Shown: piece after piece, positions 7,645 to 14,579 of the stretch
Numbering within the stretch: position 1 is the stretch's first letter
Layout of the letters: every line of letters begins with the position of its first letter
Assembly: GCA_946886065.1 (NCBI GenBank)
Contig: CAMPHU010000111.1
Coordinates: 1 to 14,579, forward strand
Origin: an uncultured Massilia sp.
GTDB lineage: Bacteria > Pseudomonadota > Gammaproteobacteria > Burkholderiales > Burkholderiaceae
DNA length: 14,579 nucleotides
Reading direction: 5' to 3'
Made by a program: the position numbers and the translations under genes
Notes under the pieces: model-generated
The model's input: the letters and a program-made list of their open reading frames with translations, nothing else
What the model was told of the DNA's origin: nothing
Databases searched by the model: none

Positions 7645-7655
7645 CCAATCAATTC

Positions 7656-8318
7656 TTATGGATGCGCATACCAGGCCAGCACCTGTTCGATCGCCTCTTC
7701 GGCAGTCATCTCCGAGGTATCCAGCAGATGCGCATCCTCCGCCGGCACCAGCGGGGCCACGGCGCGCTTGGTATCGCGTTCGTCCCTCGCCTGCAAATCC
7801 GCCAGCAGATCGTCCATATTAGCAGAAAACCCTTTGTCAATCAATTGCTTATACCGGCGCTGCGCACGTGCCTCAACACTTGCGGTCAAGAACACTTTTA
7901 GCTTGGCGGTCGGGAAAATGACCGTGCCCATGTCGCGCCCGTCCGCCACCAGGCCCGGCGCCTCGCGGAAGCCCAGTTGCAAGGCGAACAAGGCCTGGCG
8001 CACGGTCGGCAGCGCGGCGATCTTCGATGCCATGTTGCCAACTTCTTCCGCCCGGATCGCCTGCGTGACGTTCTCGCTGGCCAGGAACACGTCATGGCCG
8101 ACGAAGCGCGCCGGCAGGTGCTCGGCCAGCTTGGCGATGCCGTGCTCGTCACGCAACTCGAGGCCGCGGCGCATCGCCTGCAGCGCCGTGAGGCGGTACA
8201 GCGCGCCCGAGTCGAGCAGGTGGAAGCTCAGCCGCTCGGCGACCTTGGCCGCCACCGTGCCCTTGCCGGAAGCGGTAGGGCCGTCGATGGTGATGACTGG
8301 AACGTTGGAATTCGGCAT
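7656..8318 (-). CDS. cmk: Cytidylate kinase
   Basis: Phosphorylates CMP and dCMP with ATP to the diphosphates in pyrimidine salvage and turnover of nucleic acid and phospholipid precursors. The 220-residue protein begins [18 protein letters not shown] with the P-loop GPTASGKGT at 13-21 and carries [23 protein letters not shown] and [18 protein letters not shown], all typical of bacterial CMP kinase. The start is the ATG at 8318. A TTG four codons upstream (8330) is an alternative; neither has a clear Shine-Dalgarno sequence. The gene lies 17 nt after the aroA stop, so coupled translation is likely. A strong hairpin follows its stop. Confidence 0.95.
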   Translation of the reverse strand: MPNSNVPVITIDGPTASGKGTVAAKVAERLSFHLLDSGALYRLTALQAMRRGLELRDEHGIAKLAEHLPARFVGHDVFLASENVTQAIRAEEVGNMASKIAALPTVRQALFALQLGFREAPGLVADGRDMGTVIFPTAKLKVFLTASVEARAQRRYKQLIDKGFSANMDDLLADLQARDERDTKRAVAPLVPAEDAHLLDTSEMTAEEAIEQVLAWYAHP

Positions 8319-8335
8319 AAGGGATGTCAACTAAG

Positions 8336-9667
8336 TCAGAACAATTCGTTACGGGCGATGCTGGCGAACGCCTCGAAATAATCCGGGAAGGTCTTGGCGA
8401 CGCATTTCGGATCGTTGATGCGCATGGCGTTGCCGCGCCGCGCCTGGCCGTCGAGCGAGGCGAGCGAGAAGCACATGGCCATGCGGTGGTCGTCGTAGGT
8501 GTCGATGGTGGCAGGCTTGAGCTGCTCCGGCGGGGTGATGCGGATGTAGTCCGGCCCCTCTTCCACTTCGGCGCCGACCTTGCGCAATTCCGTCGCCATG
8601 GCGGACAGGCGGTCGGTTTCCTTCACCCGCCAGCTGGCGATGTTGCGCAAGGTGCTGGTGCCGTCCGCGTACAGCGCAGCCACGGCGATGGTCATCGCGG
8701 CATCGGGAATGTGGTTGAAGTCGGCGTCGATGGCCTTCAGCACGCCGTTCGAACGGGCCTCGATCCAGTTCTCGCCGCGCGTGATGATGGCGCCCATGCG
8801 CTCCAGCGCGTCGGCGAAGCGCACGTCGCCCTGGATGCTGTTCTCCCCCACCCCTTCCACGCGCACCGGGCCGCCGGCAATCGCGCCCGCCGCCAGGAAG
8901 TAGGATGCCGACGAAGCATCGCCTTCGACGTGGATGGTGCCCGGACTGGTGTAGCGCTGGCCCGGGTGCACGGTGAACGAGGCCCAGCCGTTCTGCTCGA
9001 CCGTCACGCCGAAGCGGCGCATCAGGTTCAGGGTGATCTCGATATACGGCTTGGAAATCAGCTCGCCCACCACGTCGATCGACACCGCATGGGTCTTCGC
9101 CATCAGCGGTGCGCTCATCAACAGCGCGGTCAGGAACTGGCTCGACACGTTGCCGCGCACCGACATGCGGTTGGCGTGGATGTGGCCGCGGCGGATGCGC
9201 AGCGGCGGGAAGCCCTGCTCGCCCGTGTAGTCGATCTGGGCGCCGACTTCGTTGAGCGCGTCGACCAGGTCGCCGATCGGGCGCTCGTGCATGCGCGACA
9301 CGCCGTGCAGGGTGTAGTCGCCGCCGATCACGGCCAGGGCCGCCGTCAGCGGACGGATCGCGGTGCCGGCATTGCCCATGAACAGGTCGGCTTCATGCTT
9401 GGGCAGTACACCGCCCTGGCCGTGGACGACCACCGTACGCTCGTCGACTTCGTCCCACTGGATGCCGAGCGAGCGCAGCGCGCCCAGCATCACCATGGTG
9501 TCGTCCGAGGCCAGCAGGTCGTGGATGGTCGTCGTGCCTTCCGACAGCGCGGCCAGCAGCAGGGTGCGGTTCGAAATGCTCTTGGAACCCGGCAGGCGGA
9601 CCGTCCCCGCCGTGTGCAGCACGGGTTCGAGGTCGATATGCTGGGGGTAATGTTTTTGCTGCGTCAT
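8336..9667 (-). CDS. aroA: 3-phosphoshikimate 1-carboxyvinyltransferase (EPSP synthase)
   Basis: Sixth enzyme of the shikimate pathway; it joins phosphoenolpyruvate and shikimate-3-phosphate to give EPSP. The 443-residue protein carries the shikimate-phosphate motif PGSKSISNR (26-34, K29), [10 protein letters not shown] (98-107, with R105 and P106), the [10 protein letters not shown] segment, KETDR and YDDHRMAM. The GNAGTA-RP pattern points to a class I enzyme of the glyphosate-sensitive type (established family knowledge, not tested here). The reading frame stays open 70 codons further upstream inside tyrA, but the ATG at 9667 has AGGA six bases before it and gives the usual N-terminus. It overlaps the tyrA stop as ATGA, so the two are translationally coupled. 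The older name in the pseudomonad supraoperon is aroF. Confidence 0.96.
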   Translation of the reverse strand: MTQQKHYPQHIDLEPVLHTAGTVRLPGSKSISNRTLLLAALSEGTTTIHDLLASDDTMVMLGALRSLGIQWDEVDERTVVVHGQGGVLPKHEADLFMGNAGTAIRPLTAALAVIGGDYTLHGVSRMHERPIGDLVDALNEVGAQIDYTGEQGFPPLRIRRGHIHANRMSVRGNVSSQFLTALLMSAPLMAKTHAVSIDVVGELISKPYIEITLNLMRRFGVTVEQNGWASFTVHPGQRYTSPGTIHVEGDASSASYFLAAGAIAGGPVRVEGVGENSIQGDVRFADALERMGAIITRGENWIEARSNGVLKAIDADFNHIPDAAMTIAVAALYADGTSTLRNIASWRVKETDRLSAMATELRKVGAEVEEGPDYIRITPPEQLKPATIDTYDDHRMAMCFSLASLDGQARRGNAMRINDPKCVAKTFPDYFEAFASIARNELF

Positions 9668-10566
9668 TCTGGTTCCTGGTTGGGCGGGGGCGGTGGAGAG
9701 CCCGCTTCGATGGCTTCGATCCACTCGCGCCGGGCGCGCTGGGCATTCGTATAGACGGCCGCCAAGGCGGCGCCGTCGGACGCGGCCAGATGCGCGCGCA
9801 ATGTAGTCAATTGTGCCAGATAAGCATCCAGCTCGGTGAGCAAGGCTGCCTGGTTGGCCAGGCTGATGTCGCGCCACATCTCGGGCGAGGAGCCGGCGAT
9901 GCGGGTGAAGTCGCGGAAACCGCTGGCGGCGTACTGGAACAGCAGGTCGGCATGGGGCTTGGCGGCGATGTCGTCGACCAGCGCGTAGGCCAGCAGGTGC
10001 GGCAGGTGGCTGACGGCGGCGAACACGCGGTCATGATCCGCAGGGCTCAGCATATGGATGAGCGCCCCGCAGGCGCGCCAGGCTTGGGCCACCAGCTCGA
10101 CCGCATCGTCGGCATTTTCCGCCAGCGGCGTGAGCACCGCCTTCTTGCCGCGGTACAGCGTGGCGATCGCCGCATCCGGGCCGTTCGATTCGCTGCCCGC
10201 GATCGGATGGCCGGGCACGAACTGGTGGATGCGCTCGCCCAGCACGTCGCGGGCGGCAGCCACCACGTCGCCCTTGGTGCTGCCGGCGTCGGTGACGACC
10301 GTCCGCGCGCCGAGATGCGGCAGCAGCGCGGCCAGGATGCGCCCGGTCTGGGCCACCGGCGCGGCCAGCAGCACCAGGTCGGCGTCCCTGGCTTCCTCGA
10401 ACGAGGTGGCGACCTCGTCGACGATGCCCAGCTCCAGCGCGCGCGCCATCGCCTGCGGCTCGCGGCCGATGCCGACCACGCGGCGCACCGCGCCGGCGGC
10501 CTTGAGCCCCAGCGCGAAAGAGCCGCCGATCAGGCCGACGCCGACGATGACGACCTTGTCCAGCAT
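9664..10566 (-). CDS. tyrA: Prephenate/arogenate dehydrogenase family protein
   Basis: NAD(P)-dependent oxidative decarboxylation of prephenate (or arogenate) on the way to tyrosine. The 300-residue protein has an N-terminal Rossmann fold with GVGLIGGS (9-16), TDAGSTKGD (92-100), the catalytic-region [11 protein letters not shown] with H120, and [11 protein letters not shown] with H187. There is no chorismate mutase or ACT domain, so it is the stand-alone TyrA type rather than the enteric fusion. The C-terminus ends in a proline-rich tail. The ATG directly follows the hisC stop (TGAATG) and its own stop overlaps aroA, so it is tightly coupled on both sides. Substrate preference between prephenate and arogenate cannot be read from the sequence. 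Confidence 0.94.
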   Translation of the reverse strand: MLDKVVIVGVGLIGGSFALGLKAAGAVRRVVGIGREPQAMARALELGIVDEVATSFEEARDADLVLLAAPVAQTGRILAALLPHLGARTVVTDAGSTKGDVVAAARDVLGERIHQFVPGHPIAGSESNGPDAAIATLYRGKKAVLTPLAENADDAVELVAQAWRACGALIHMLSPADHDRVFAAVSHLPHLLAYALVDDIAAKPHADLLFQYAASGFRDFTRIAGSSPEMWRDISLANQAALLTELDAYLAQLTTLRAHLAASDGAALAAVYTNAQRARREWIEAIEAGSPPPPPNQEPE

Positions 10567-11673
10567 TCAGCCGAGCGCTTTCTTCAGCGCCGCGATGAAG
10601 GTCGCGTTCTCTTCCGGCAGGCCGATCGAGATGCGCAGCCATTGCGGCAGGCCGTAGTTGCCGACCGGGCGCACGATCACGCCCTGCTTGAGCAGCGCCA
10701 GGTTGACGCGCGCGCCGGCGCCGTCGTCATTGCCGACCTTGACCAGCACGAAGTTGCCGAAGGATGGCACGTATTCCAGGCCCAGCTCATCGAAGGCGGC
10801 AATCATCTGCCGGTAGCCTTCGAAGTTGTTCTTCGCGCCCTTCTCCAGGAATTCCTTGTCGTTCAGCGCGGCGACGGCCGCCGCCTGGGCCAGCGAGTTG
10901 ACGTTGAAGGGCTGGCGGATGCGGTTCATCAGGTCGGTCACGTCCGGCTGGGCGATGGCGTAGCCCACGCGCAGGCCGGCCAGGCCATAGGCCTTGGAGA
11001 AGGTGCGCGAGACGATCAGGTTCGGGTACTTGCGCACCCACTGGCTCGACTCGAACTGGTGTTCCGGCGCCAGGTATTCGTTGTAGGCCTCGTCCAGCAC
11101 CACGATCACGTTGGCCGGGACCTTTTGCAGGAAGGCCTCGACTTGCGGCGCCGGGAAGAAGGTGCCGGTCGGGTTGTTCGGGTTGGCGACATAGACCAGG
11201 CGGGTATCGGCGTCGATGGCGGCGGCCATGGCGTCGAGGTCGTGGCCGTAGTCCCTGGCCGGCACCACGATGGCGCGGCCGCCCACGCCTTGCGTGGCCA
11301 GCGCGTACACGGCGAACGAGTACTGCGAATACACCACCGCCTCGCCCTTTTGCACGAAGGCGTGGGCGGCGATTTCCAGGATGTCGTTGCTGCCGTTGCC
11401 CAGGGTGATCCAGTCCGCCGGCACGTCGTAGCGGCTCGAGAGCGCGGCCTTCAGGTCGAAGCCGTTGGCATCCGGGTAGCGGCCCAGCTCGGCGGCGGCG
11501 GCCAGCATCGCCTGGCGGCTCGATTCCGGCAGGCCGAAGGGGTTCTCGTTGGAGGCCAGCTTGACGATGTCGGCTTCGTTCAGGCCGAACTCGCGGGCGA
11601 CCTCCGCGATCGGCTTGCCTGCCTGGTAAGGGGCGATGGCGCGAACGTACTCGGGTCCGAATTGGTGGTGCAT
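10567..11673 (-). CDS. hisC: HisC-family aminotransferase (histidinol-phosphate / aromatic aminotransferase)
   Basis: A 368-residue class I/II PLP aminotransferase. Visible features are KLASNENPFGLP (38-49), the ANPNNPTG box (163-170), D194 in VVLDEAY, the Schiff-base lysine K227 in SRTFSKAYGLAGLRVGY, and a C-terminal WLRISIG with a substrate-binding arginine. The family is histidinol-phosphate aminotransferase. Between pheA and tyrA this paralogue, called hisHb in pseudomonads, is known to work on aromatic substrates, so it probably transaminates phenylpyruvate and 4-hydroxyphenylpyruvate, or both sets. GAGAG seven bases before the ATG supports the start. It is 20 nt after pheA and abuts tyrA. 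Family is certain; substrate is inferred from context. Confidence 0.92.
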   Translation of the reverse strand: MHHQFGPEYVRAIAPYQAGKPIAEVAREFGLNEADIVKLASNENPFGLPESSRQAMLAAAAELGRYPDANGFDLKAALSSRYDVPADWITLGNGSNDILEIAAHAFVQKGEAVVYSQYSFAVYALATQGVGGRAIVVPARDYGHDLDAMAAAIDADTRLVYVANPNNPTGTFFPAPQVEAFLQKVPANVIVVLDEAYNEYLAPEHQFESSQWVRKYPNLIVSRTFSKAYGLAGLRVGYAIAQPDVTDLMNRIRQPFNVNSLAQAAAVAALNDKEFLEKGAKNNFEGYRQMIAAFDELGLEYVPSFGNFVLVKVGNDDGAGARVNLALLKQGVIVRPVGNYGLPQWLRISIGLPEENATFIAALKKALG

Positions 11674-11693
11674 GGTCAGTCTCTCGATGTGAA

Positions 11694-12764
11694 TTAAAGG
11701 CTTTGCGGATAAGACCCCAGCACCTTGAAGAAGGCGGCGTTGTCTTTCAGTTCTTCGAGGGCGCGGGCGACGGCGGCGTCATGCACATGGCCCTCGATGT
11801 CGACGTAGAAGTAGTATTCCCAGGTGCCGATGCGCGCCGGGCGCGACTCGAAACGCGTCATCGACACGCCGTGCTTGGACAGCGGCGCCAGCAGGTTGTA
11901 GACGGCGCCGGCCTTGTTCGGCACGGCCAGCACCAGCGCGGTGCGGTCGCGCCCCGAAGGGCCGGTCTGCAGCTGGCCGATCACCACGAAGCGGGTGCGG
12001 TTGTGCGGGTCGTCCTGGATGTGGGCCTGGACCACGCCGAGCTGGTACTGCTCGCCCGCCATCTCGCTGGCGATGGCGGCCACGCTCGGATCCTGGCTGG
12101 CCAGCACGGCCGCCTCGGCGTTCGAGGCCACCGCGCGGCGCTCGATGCCGGGATAGTGCTGGTTGAGCCACACCTGGCACTGGGCCAGGGCCTGCGAATG
12201 GGCGCACACGGTCTTCACGCCGTCCATCGAGCCGGTCTTGCTCATCAGGCTGTGGTGGACGGGGATCGAGACTTCGCCGCTGATGGTGGTGGTGGTGGCC
12301 AGCAGCAGGTCCAGGGTGCGGTTGATCGCGCCCTCGGACGAGTTCTCGACCGGGACCACGCCGAAGTCGGCGGTGCCGGCCTCGGTGGCGCGGAAGACCT
12401 CGTCGATGGACACGCACGGCAGGGTTTCGATGGCGCTGCCGAACTGCTGGAACACGGCCTGCTCGCTGAAGGTGCCCGAGGGCCCGAGGTAGGCGACCGT
12501 GACGCGCTTTTCCAGCGCGCGGCAGGAGGACATGATCTCGCGGAAGATGGTCTGGACGTCGCGGTCCTTGAGCGGGCCGGGATTGCGCTCGGCTACGCCA
12601 CGCAGCACCTGGGCTTCGCGTTCGGGACGGAACACCGGGGCGTTGGTCTCGGCCTTGACGTGGCCGACTTCCTGCGCGACCTTGCCGCGGCGGCTCAGGA
12701 GCTCGAGGATTTGCGCGTCGATCGCATCGATCTGTTCGCGCAGGGGTTTGAGTTTGTCTGTCAT
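11694..12764 (-). CDS. pheA: Chorismate mutase / prephenate dehydratase (P-protein)
   Basis: Bifunctional enzyme that converts chorismate to prephenate and then phenylpyruvate. The 356-residue protein has an AroQ-type chorismate mutase domain at about 1-85, with R9, R26 and K37 matching E. coli R11, R28 and K39. The prephenate dehydratase domain spans about 88-265 with VAYLGPSGTFSEQA, VPVENSSEGAI and the TRF triad (257-259). The ACT domain spans about 275-352, with GAVYNLL and ESRP (306-309), the phenylalanine-binding motifs behind feedback inhibition. Start MTDKLKPLREQIDAID is the usual one; no clear Shine-Dalgarno sequence precedes it. An 80-nt gap with a hairpin lies between serC and this gene; hisC follows 20 nt on. 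Confidence 0.96.
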   Translation of the reverse strand: MTDKLKPLREQIDAIDAQILELLSRRGKVAQEVGHVKAETNAPVFRPEREAQVLRGVAERNPGPLKDRDVQTIFREIMSSCRALEKRVTVAYLGPSGTFSEQAVFQQFGSAIETLPCVSIDEVFRATEAGTADFGVVPVENSSEGAINRTLDLLLATTTTISGEVSIPVHHSLMSKTGSMDGVKTVCAHSQALAQCQVWLNQHYPGIERRAVASNAEAAVLASQDPSVAAIASEMAGEQYQLGVVQAHIQDDPHNRTRFVVIGQLQTGPSGRDRTALVLAVPNKAGAVYNLLAPLSKHGVSMTRFESRPARIGTWEYYFYVDIEGHVHDAAVARALEELKDNAAFFKVLGSYPQSL

Positions 12765-12807
12765 CGTTATGCTTAATCGGTCGATTTGTTCGTTGACGCG
12801 ACGACGC

Positions 12808-12828
12808 GCCGTGCACCGGATGCACGGC
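12808..12828 (-). promoter_or_regulatory. Hairpin in the serC-pheA gap
   Basis: A perfect 8-bp stem, GCCGTGCA with TGCACGGC, encloses a 5-nt loop, 16 nt after the serC stop and 44 nt before pheA. No T tract follows, and no Phe-rich leader peptide is visible, so classic attenuation is not supported. It may stabilise the serC 3' end or mark a processing site. Confidence 0.4.
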
Positions 12829-12844
12829 CACGCGCCGCGGCGGC

Positions 12845-13933
12845 TCAGCGGCCGGCGAACTCGTTCAGATAATCGACGAGGGCTTGTACGCCCTCGATCG
12901 GCATCGCGTTGTAGATCGATGCCCGCATGCCGCCGACGGACTTGTGGCCCTTCAGTTGCAGCAGCCCGCGCGCCTTCGCGCCGGCCAGGAATTTCTCGTT
13001 CAGTGATTCGTCGCGCAGGTAGAACGGCACGTTCATGCGCGAACGGTATTCCGGCGCCACACGATTCTGGTAGAAGTCGTCGGCGTCCAGCGCCGCATAC
13101 AGCAGGCGCGCTTTCTCGATATTACGCTGTTCCATCGCCGCCACGCCGCCATTGCGCTTGAGCCAGGCGAACACCAGGCCGGCGATGTAGATCGAATACG
13201 TCGGCGGCGTGTTGAACATGGACTCGTGCTCGGCCACGGTCTTCCAGTGGAAGGCGGACGGGCAGATGTTCAGCGCCTCGTTCAGCAGGTCGTCGCGCAC
13301 GAGCGCCAGGGTCAGGCCGGCCGGGCCGATGTTCTTCTGGGCGCCGGCGAAGATCACGCCGTACTTCGACACGTCGATGGTGCGCGACAGGATGTGCGAG
13401 GACATGTCGGCCACGATCGGCGTACGGGCATCGACCTGGGGCACGAAGTTGAACTCCAGGCCGTCGATGGTTTCGTTGGTGCAGATATGCAGGTAGGCCG
13501 CACCAGGGGTGTGGCGCCAGGTTTCCTGGGGCGGGATGGCGGTGAAGCCATTGGCCTCGGCGGACGCCACGACATTGGCGTTGGCGTAGCGCTTGGCTTC
13601 CTTGATCGACTTGCCCGACCACGAACCCGTGTGGACGAAATCGATGGTGCCCGGCTGCGGGCAGCAGCCCAGCATGTTCATCGGGATGATGGCGTTCTGG
13701 CCCAGTCCTCCGCCCTGCATGAACAGGATCTTGTAGTTCGCCGGGACGGCCAGCAGTTCGCGCAGGTCGGCTTCGGCCTGCTTGTAGATGGAGATGAATT
13801 CCGGACCGCGGTGGCTCATCTCCATCACCGACATGCCGCTGCCATGCCAGTCGAGCATTTCGGCGGCTGCCTGCTGCAGCACTTCTTTCGGGAGGACGGC
13901 CGGGCCGGCCGAAAAGTTGAAGATCTGGGTCAT
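12845..13933 (-). CDS. serC: Phosphoserine aminotransferase
   Basis: PLP aminotransferase that makes 3-phosphoserine from 3-phosphohydroxypyruvate and glutamate, and also serves the 4-phosphohydroxythreonine step of PLP synthesis. The 362-residue protein begins with the conserved [20 protein letters not shown] and contains [53 protein letters not shown], the PLP lysine K200 in [12 protein letters not shown], and [12 protein letters not shown] near the C-terminus. Length matches the family. AAAGGA four bases before the ATG is a strong ribosome binding site. It is 18 nt after the DUF2059 gene and heads the aromatic amino acid block, the same place it holds in the pseudomonad supraoperon. Confidence 0.97.
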   Translation of the reverse strand: MTQIFNFSAGPAVLPKEVLQQAAAEMLDWHGSGMSVMEMSHRGPEFISIYKQAEADLRELLAVPANYKILFMQGGGLGQNAIIPMNMLGCCPQPGTIDFVHTGSWSGKSIKEAKRYANANVVASAEANGFTAIPPQETWRHTPGAAYLHICTNETIDGLEFNFVPQVDARTPIVADMSSHILSRTIDVSKYGVIFAGAQKNIGPAGLTLALVRDDLLNEALNICPSAFHWKTVAEHESMFNTPPTYSIYIAGLVFAWLKRNGGVAAMEQRNIEKARLLYAALDADDFYQNRVAPEYRSRMNVPFYLRDESLNEKFLAGAKARGLLQLKGHKSVGGMRASIYNAMPIEGVQALVDYLNEFAGR

Positions 13934-13951
13934 GCGGTCCTTTCTTGCCGA

Positions 13952-14491
13952 TTACTGTTTCTGAGCTTCCTGCAACGCCTGCTGCATCAAATTGCCGATA
14001 CGCGGCAACACGATCTTCTGGCTCAGCGCCATGCTTTCCGCGGACAGCTTCGGCATCATCGTCATCATCTTGCGGCCCAGCGGCGTGGCGTAGAAGGCGG
14101 TCAGTTCCCTGATTTCGGCAGCGGTGAAGTTATTTGCGTAGAGCGGCACCATCTCGGCCAGCATCTCGTCGACCAGGGCCGGATCGTGGAACATCTGGTT
14201 CAATGCCTGCGCCACGCCCGGGAGGACCTTGTCGACCTTGGCCATCGCATCGCGCTTCTGCCCGGCGCTCAGGCTCGCATCGTTCTGGATCATGCTGGCC
14301 GCCTGCGCGCGCATCATGGCCGGCATCGCCTTTTCCATTTCGGCGAAGGAACCGAGCATGGCCTGGCGTGCGTCCATCACCTCGAGCAGCTTTTTCGCCG
14401 CCGCGGTCGTTTGTGCATCGGCAGCGTGGGCGAAGACCGGCAGGCCCGCGAAGGCGGCAACAGCGGCAAGGACGAGAGCGAACTTCTTCAT
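13952..14491 (-). CDS. Exported DUF2059 domain protein
   Basis: A 179-residue protein of unknown function. Residues 1-23 are a signal peptide (MKKFALVLAAVAAFAG core, predicted cut after AHA). The mature part is all-helical and Met/Ala-rich. The DUF2059 signature is at about 110-160: MVPLYANNFTAAEIRELTAF then YATPLGRKMMTMMPKLS. No catalytic motif or lipobox is seen; it is likely periplasmic. CGGAG five bases before the ATG at 14491 supports the start. It ends 18 nt before serC with no terminator, so it is probably cotranscribed with serC. The upstream gene is outside the window; a gene for gyrA is common further upstream in this neighbourhood but is not seen. Confidence 0.88.
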   Translation of the reverse strand: MKKFALVLAAVAAFAGLPVFAHAADAQTTAAAKKLLEVMDARQAMLGSFAEMEKAMPAMMRAQAASMIQNDASLSAGQKRDAMAKVDKVLPGVAQALNQMFHDPALVDEMLAEMVPLYANNFTAAEIRELTAFYATPLGRKMMTMMPKLSAESMALSQKIVLPRIGNLMQQALQEAQKQ

Positions 14492-14536
14492 TGAGACTCC
14501 GGGCGGGCCGGTGCGCCCGTTGGGAACTGCGGTGTG

Positions 14537-14563
14537 GGCAGCCGGCTTACCAGGCCGGCTGCC
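14537..14563 (-). other. GC-rich hairpin upstream of the DUF2059 gene
   Basis: A perfect 10-bp stem, GGCAGCCGGC with GCCGGCTGCC, encloses a 7-nt loop, 45 nt upstream of the DUF2059 start. No T tract follows on the minus strand. It may close an upstream gene outside the window or structure the leader. I see no promoter in the remaining bases up to the window end. Confidence 0.4.
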
Positions 14564-14579
14564 GGCGGGAGCGCCGCTC

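Noticed and set aside
7386..7652. 88-codon minus-strand frame in the cmk-rpsA gap
   Set aside because: It translates the REP palindromes, giving the WVPAFAGMT peptide typical of this repeat, and covers non-coding hairpins. No ribosome binding site or family match.
12765..12844. Classic pheA attenuator
   Set aside because: No Phe-rich leader peptide and no terminator with a T tract; only a simple hairpin is present.
14492..14579. Open frame running from the window edge into the DUF2059 start, possibly the end of an upstream gene
   Set aside because: Only about 29 codons are visible, with proline/alanine-rich sequence and no recognisable family; it overlaps a hairpin. No call can be supported.

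Overview
This GC-rich 14.6 kb window is core chromosome from a betaproteobacterium. Protein character and gene order fit Burkholderiales, most likely Oxalobacteraceae (Massilia, Herbaspirillum or Janthinobacterium type); the exact genus is an inference. Every supported gene lies on the minus strand, so transcription runs from high to low coordinates. No tRNA, rRNA, CRISPR array, IS element, phage gene or integrase is visible.

Right half (14491 down to 5340), in transcription order: an exported DUF2059 protein, serC, pheA (chorismate mutase-prephenate dehydratase), a hisC-family aminotransferase, tyrA, aroA, cmk, rpsA and ihfB. This matches the serC-pheA-hisHb-tyrA-aroF-cmk-rpsA 'supraoperon' described in pseudomonads, extended to ihfB. 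Junctions are tight: hisC/tyrA abut (TGAATG), tyrA/aroA overlap (ATGA), and other gaps up to cmk are 17-20 nt, except an 80-nt serC-pheA gap. The genes link serine and PLP-related transamination, phenylalanine and tyrosine synthesis, the last-but-one shikimate step, CMP phosphorylation, ribosomal protein S1 and the beta subunit of IHF. A 282-nt cmk-rpsA gap holds a strong GNRA-capped hairpin, two REP-like palindromes and an rpsA leader hairpin. A textbook Rho-independent terminator follows ihfB.

Left half: after a 317-nt gap carrying a second pair of the same palindromes come lapA, lapB and rfaE1, an envelope/LPS group covering LapA/LapB control of LPS synthesis and the heptose-7-phosphate kinase. 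Next are a small exported ComEA-type helix-hairpin-helix protein with its own terminator, an exported M28 zinc aminopeptidase with a C-terminal Fn3-like domain and a hairpin after its stop, and the N-terminal 139 codons of cysM, cut by the window edge.

I found no convincing undescribed multi-gene system. The most interesting signals are non-coding: paired inverted REP-like elements of about 110 nt with opposite internal orientation in two gaps; structured leaders before rpsA and cysM, the latter predicted to mask its ribosome binding site; and the absence of rfaD beside rfaE1.
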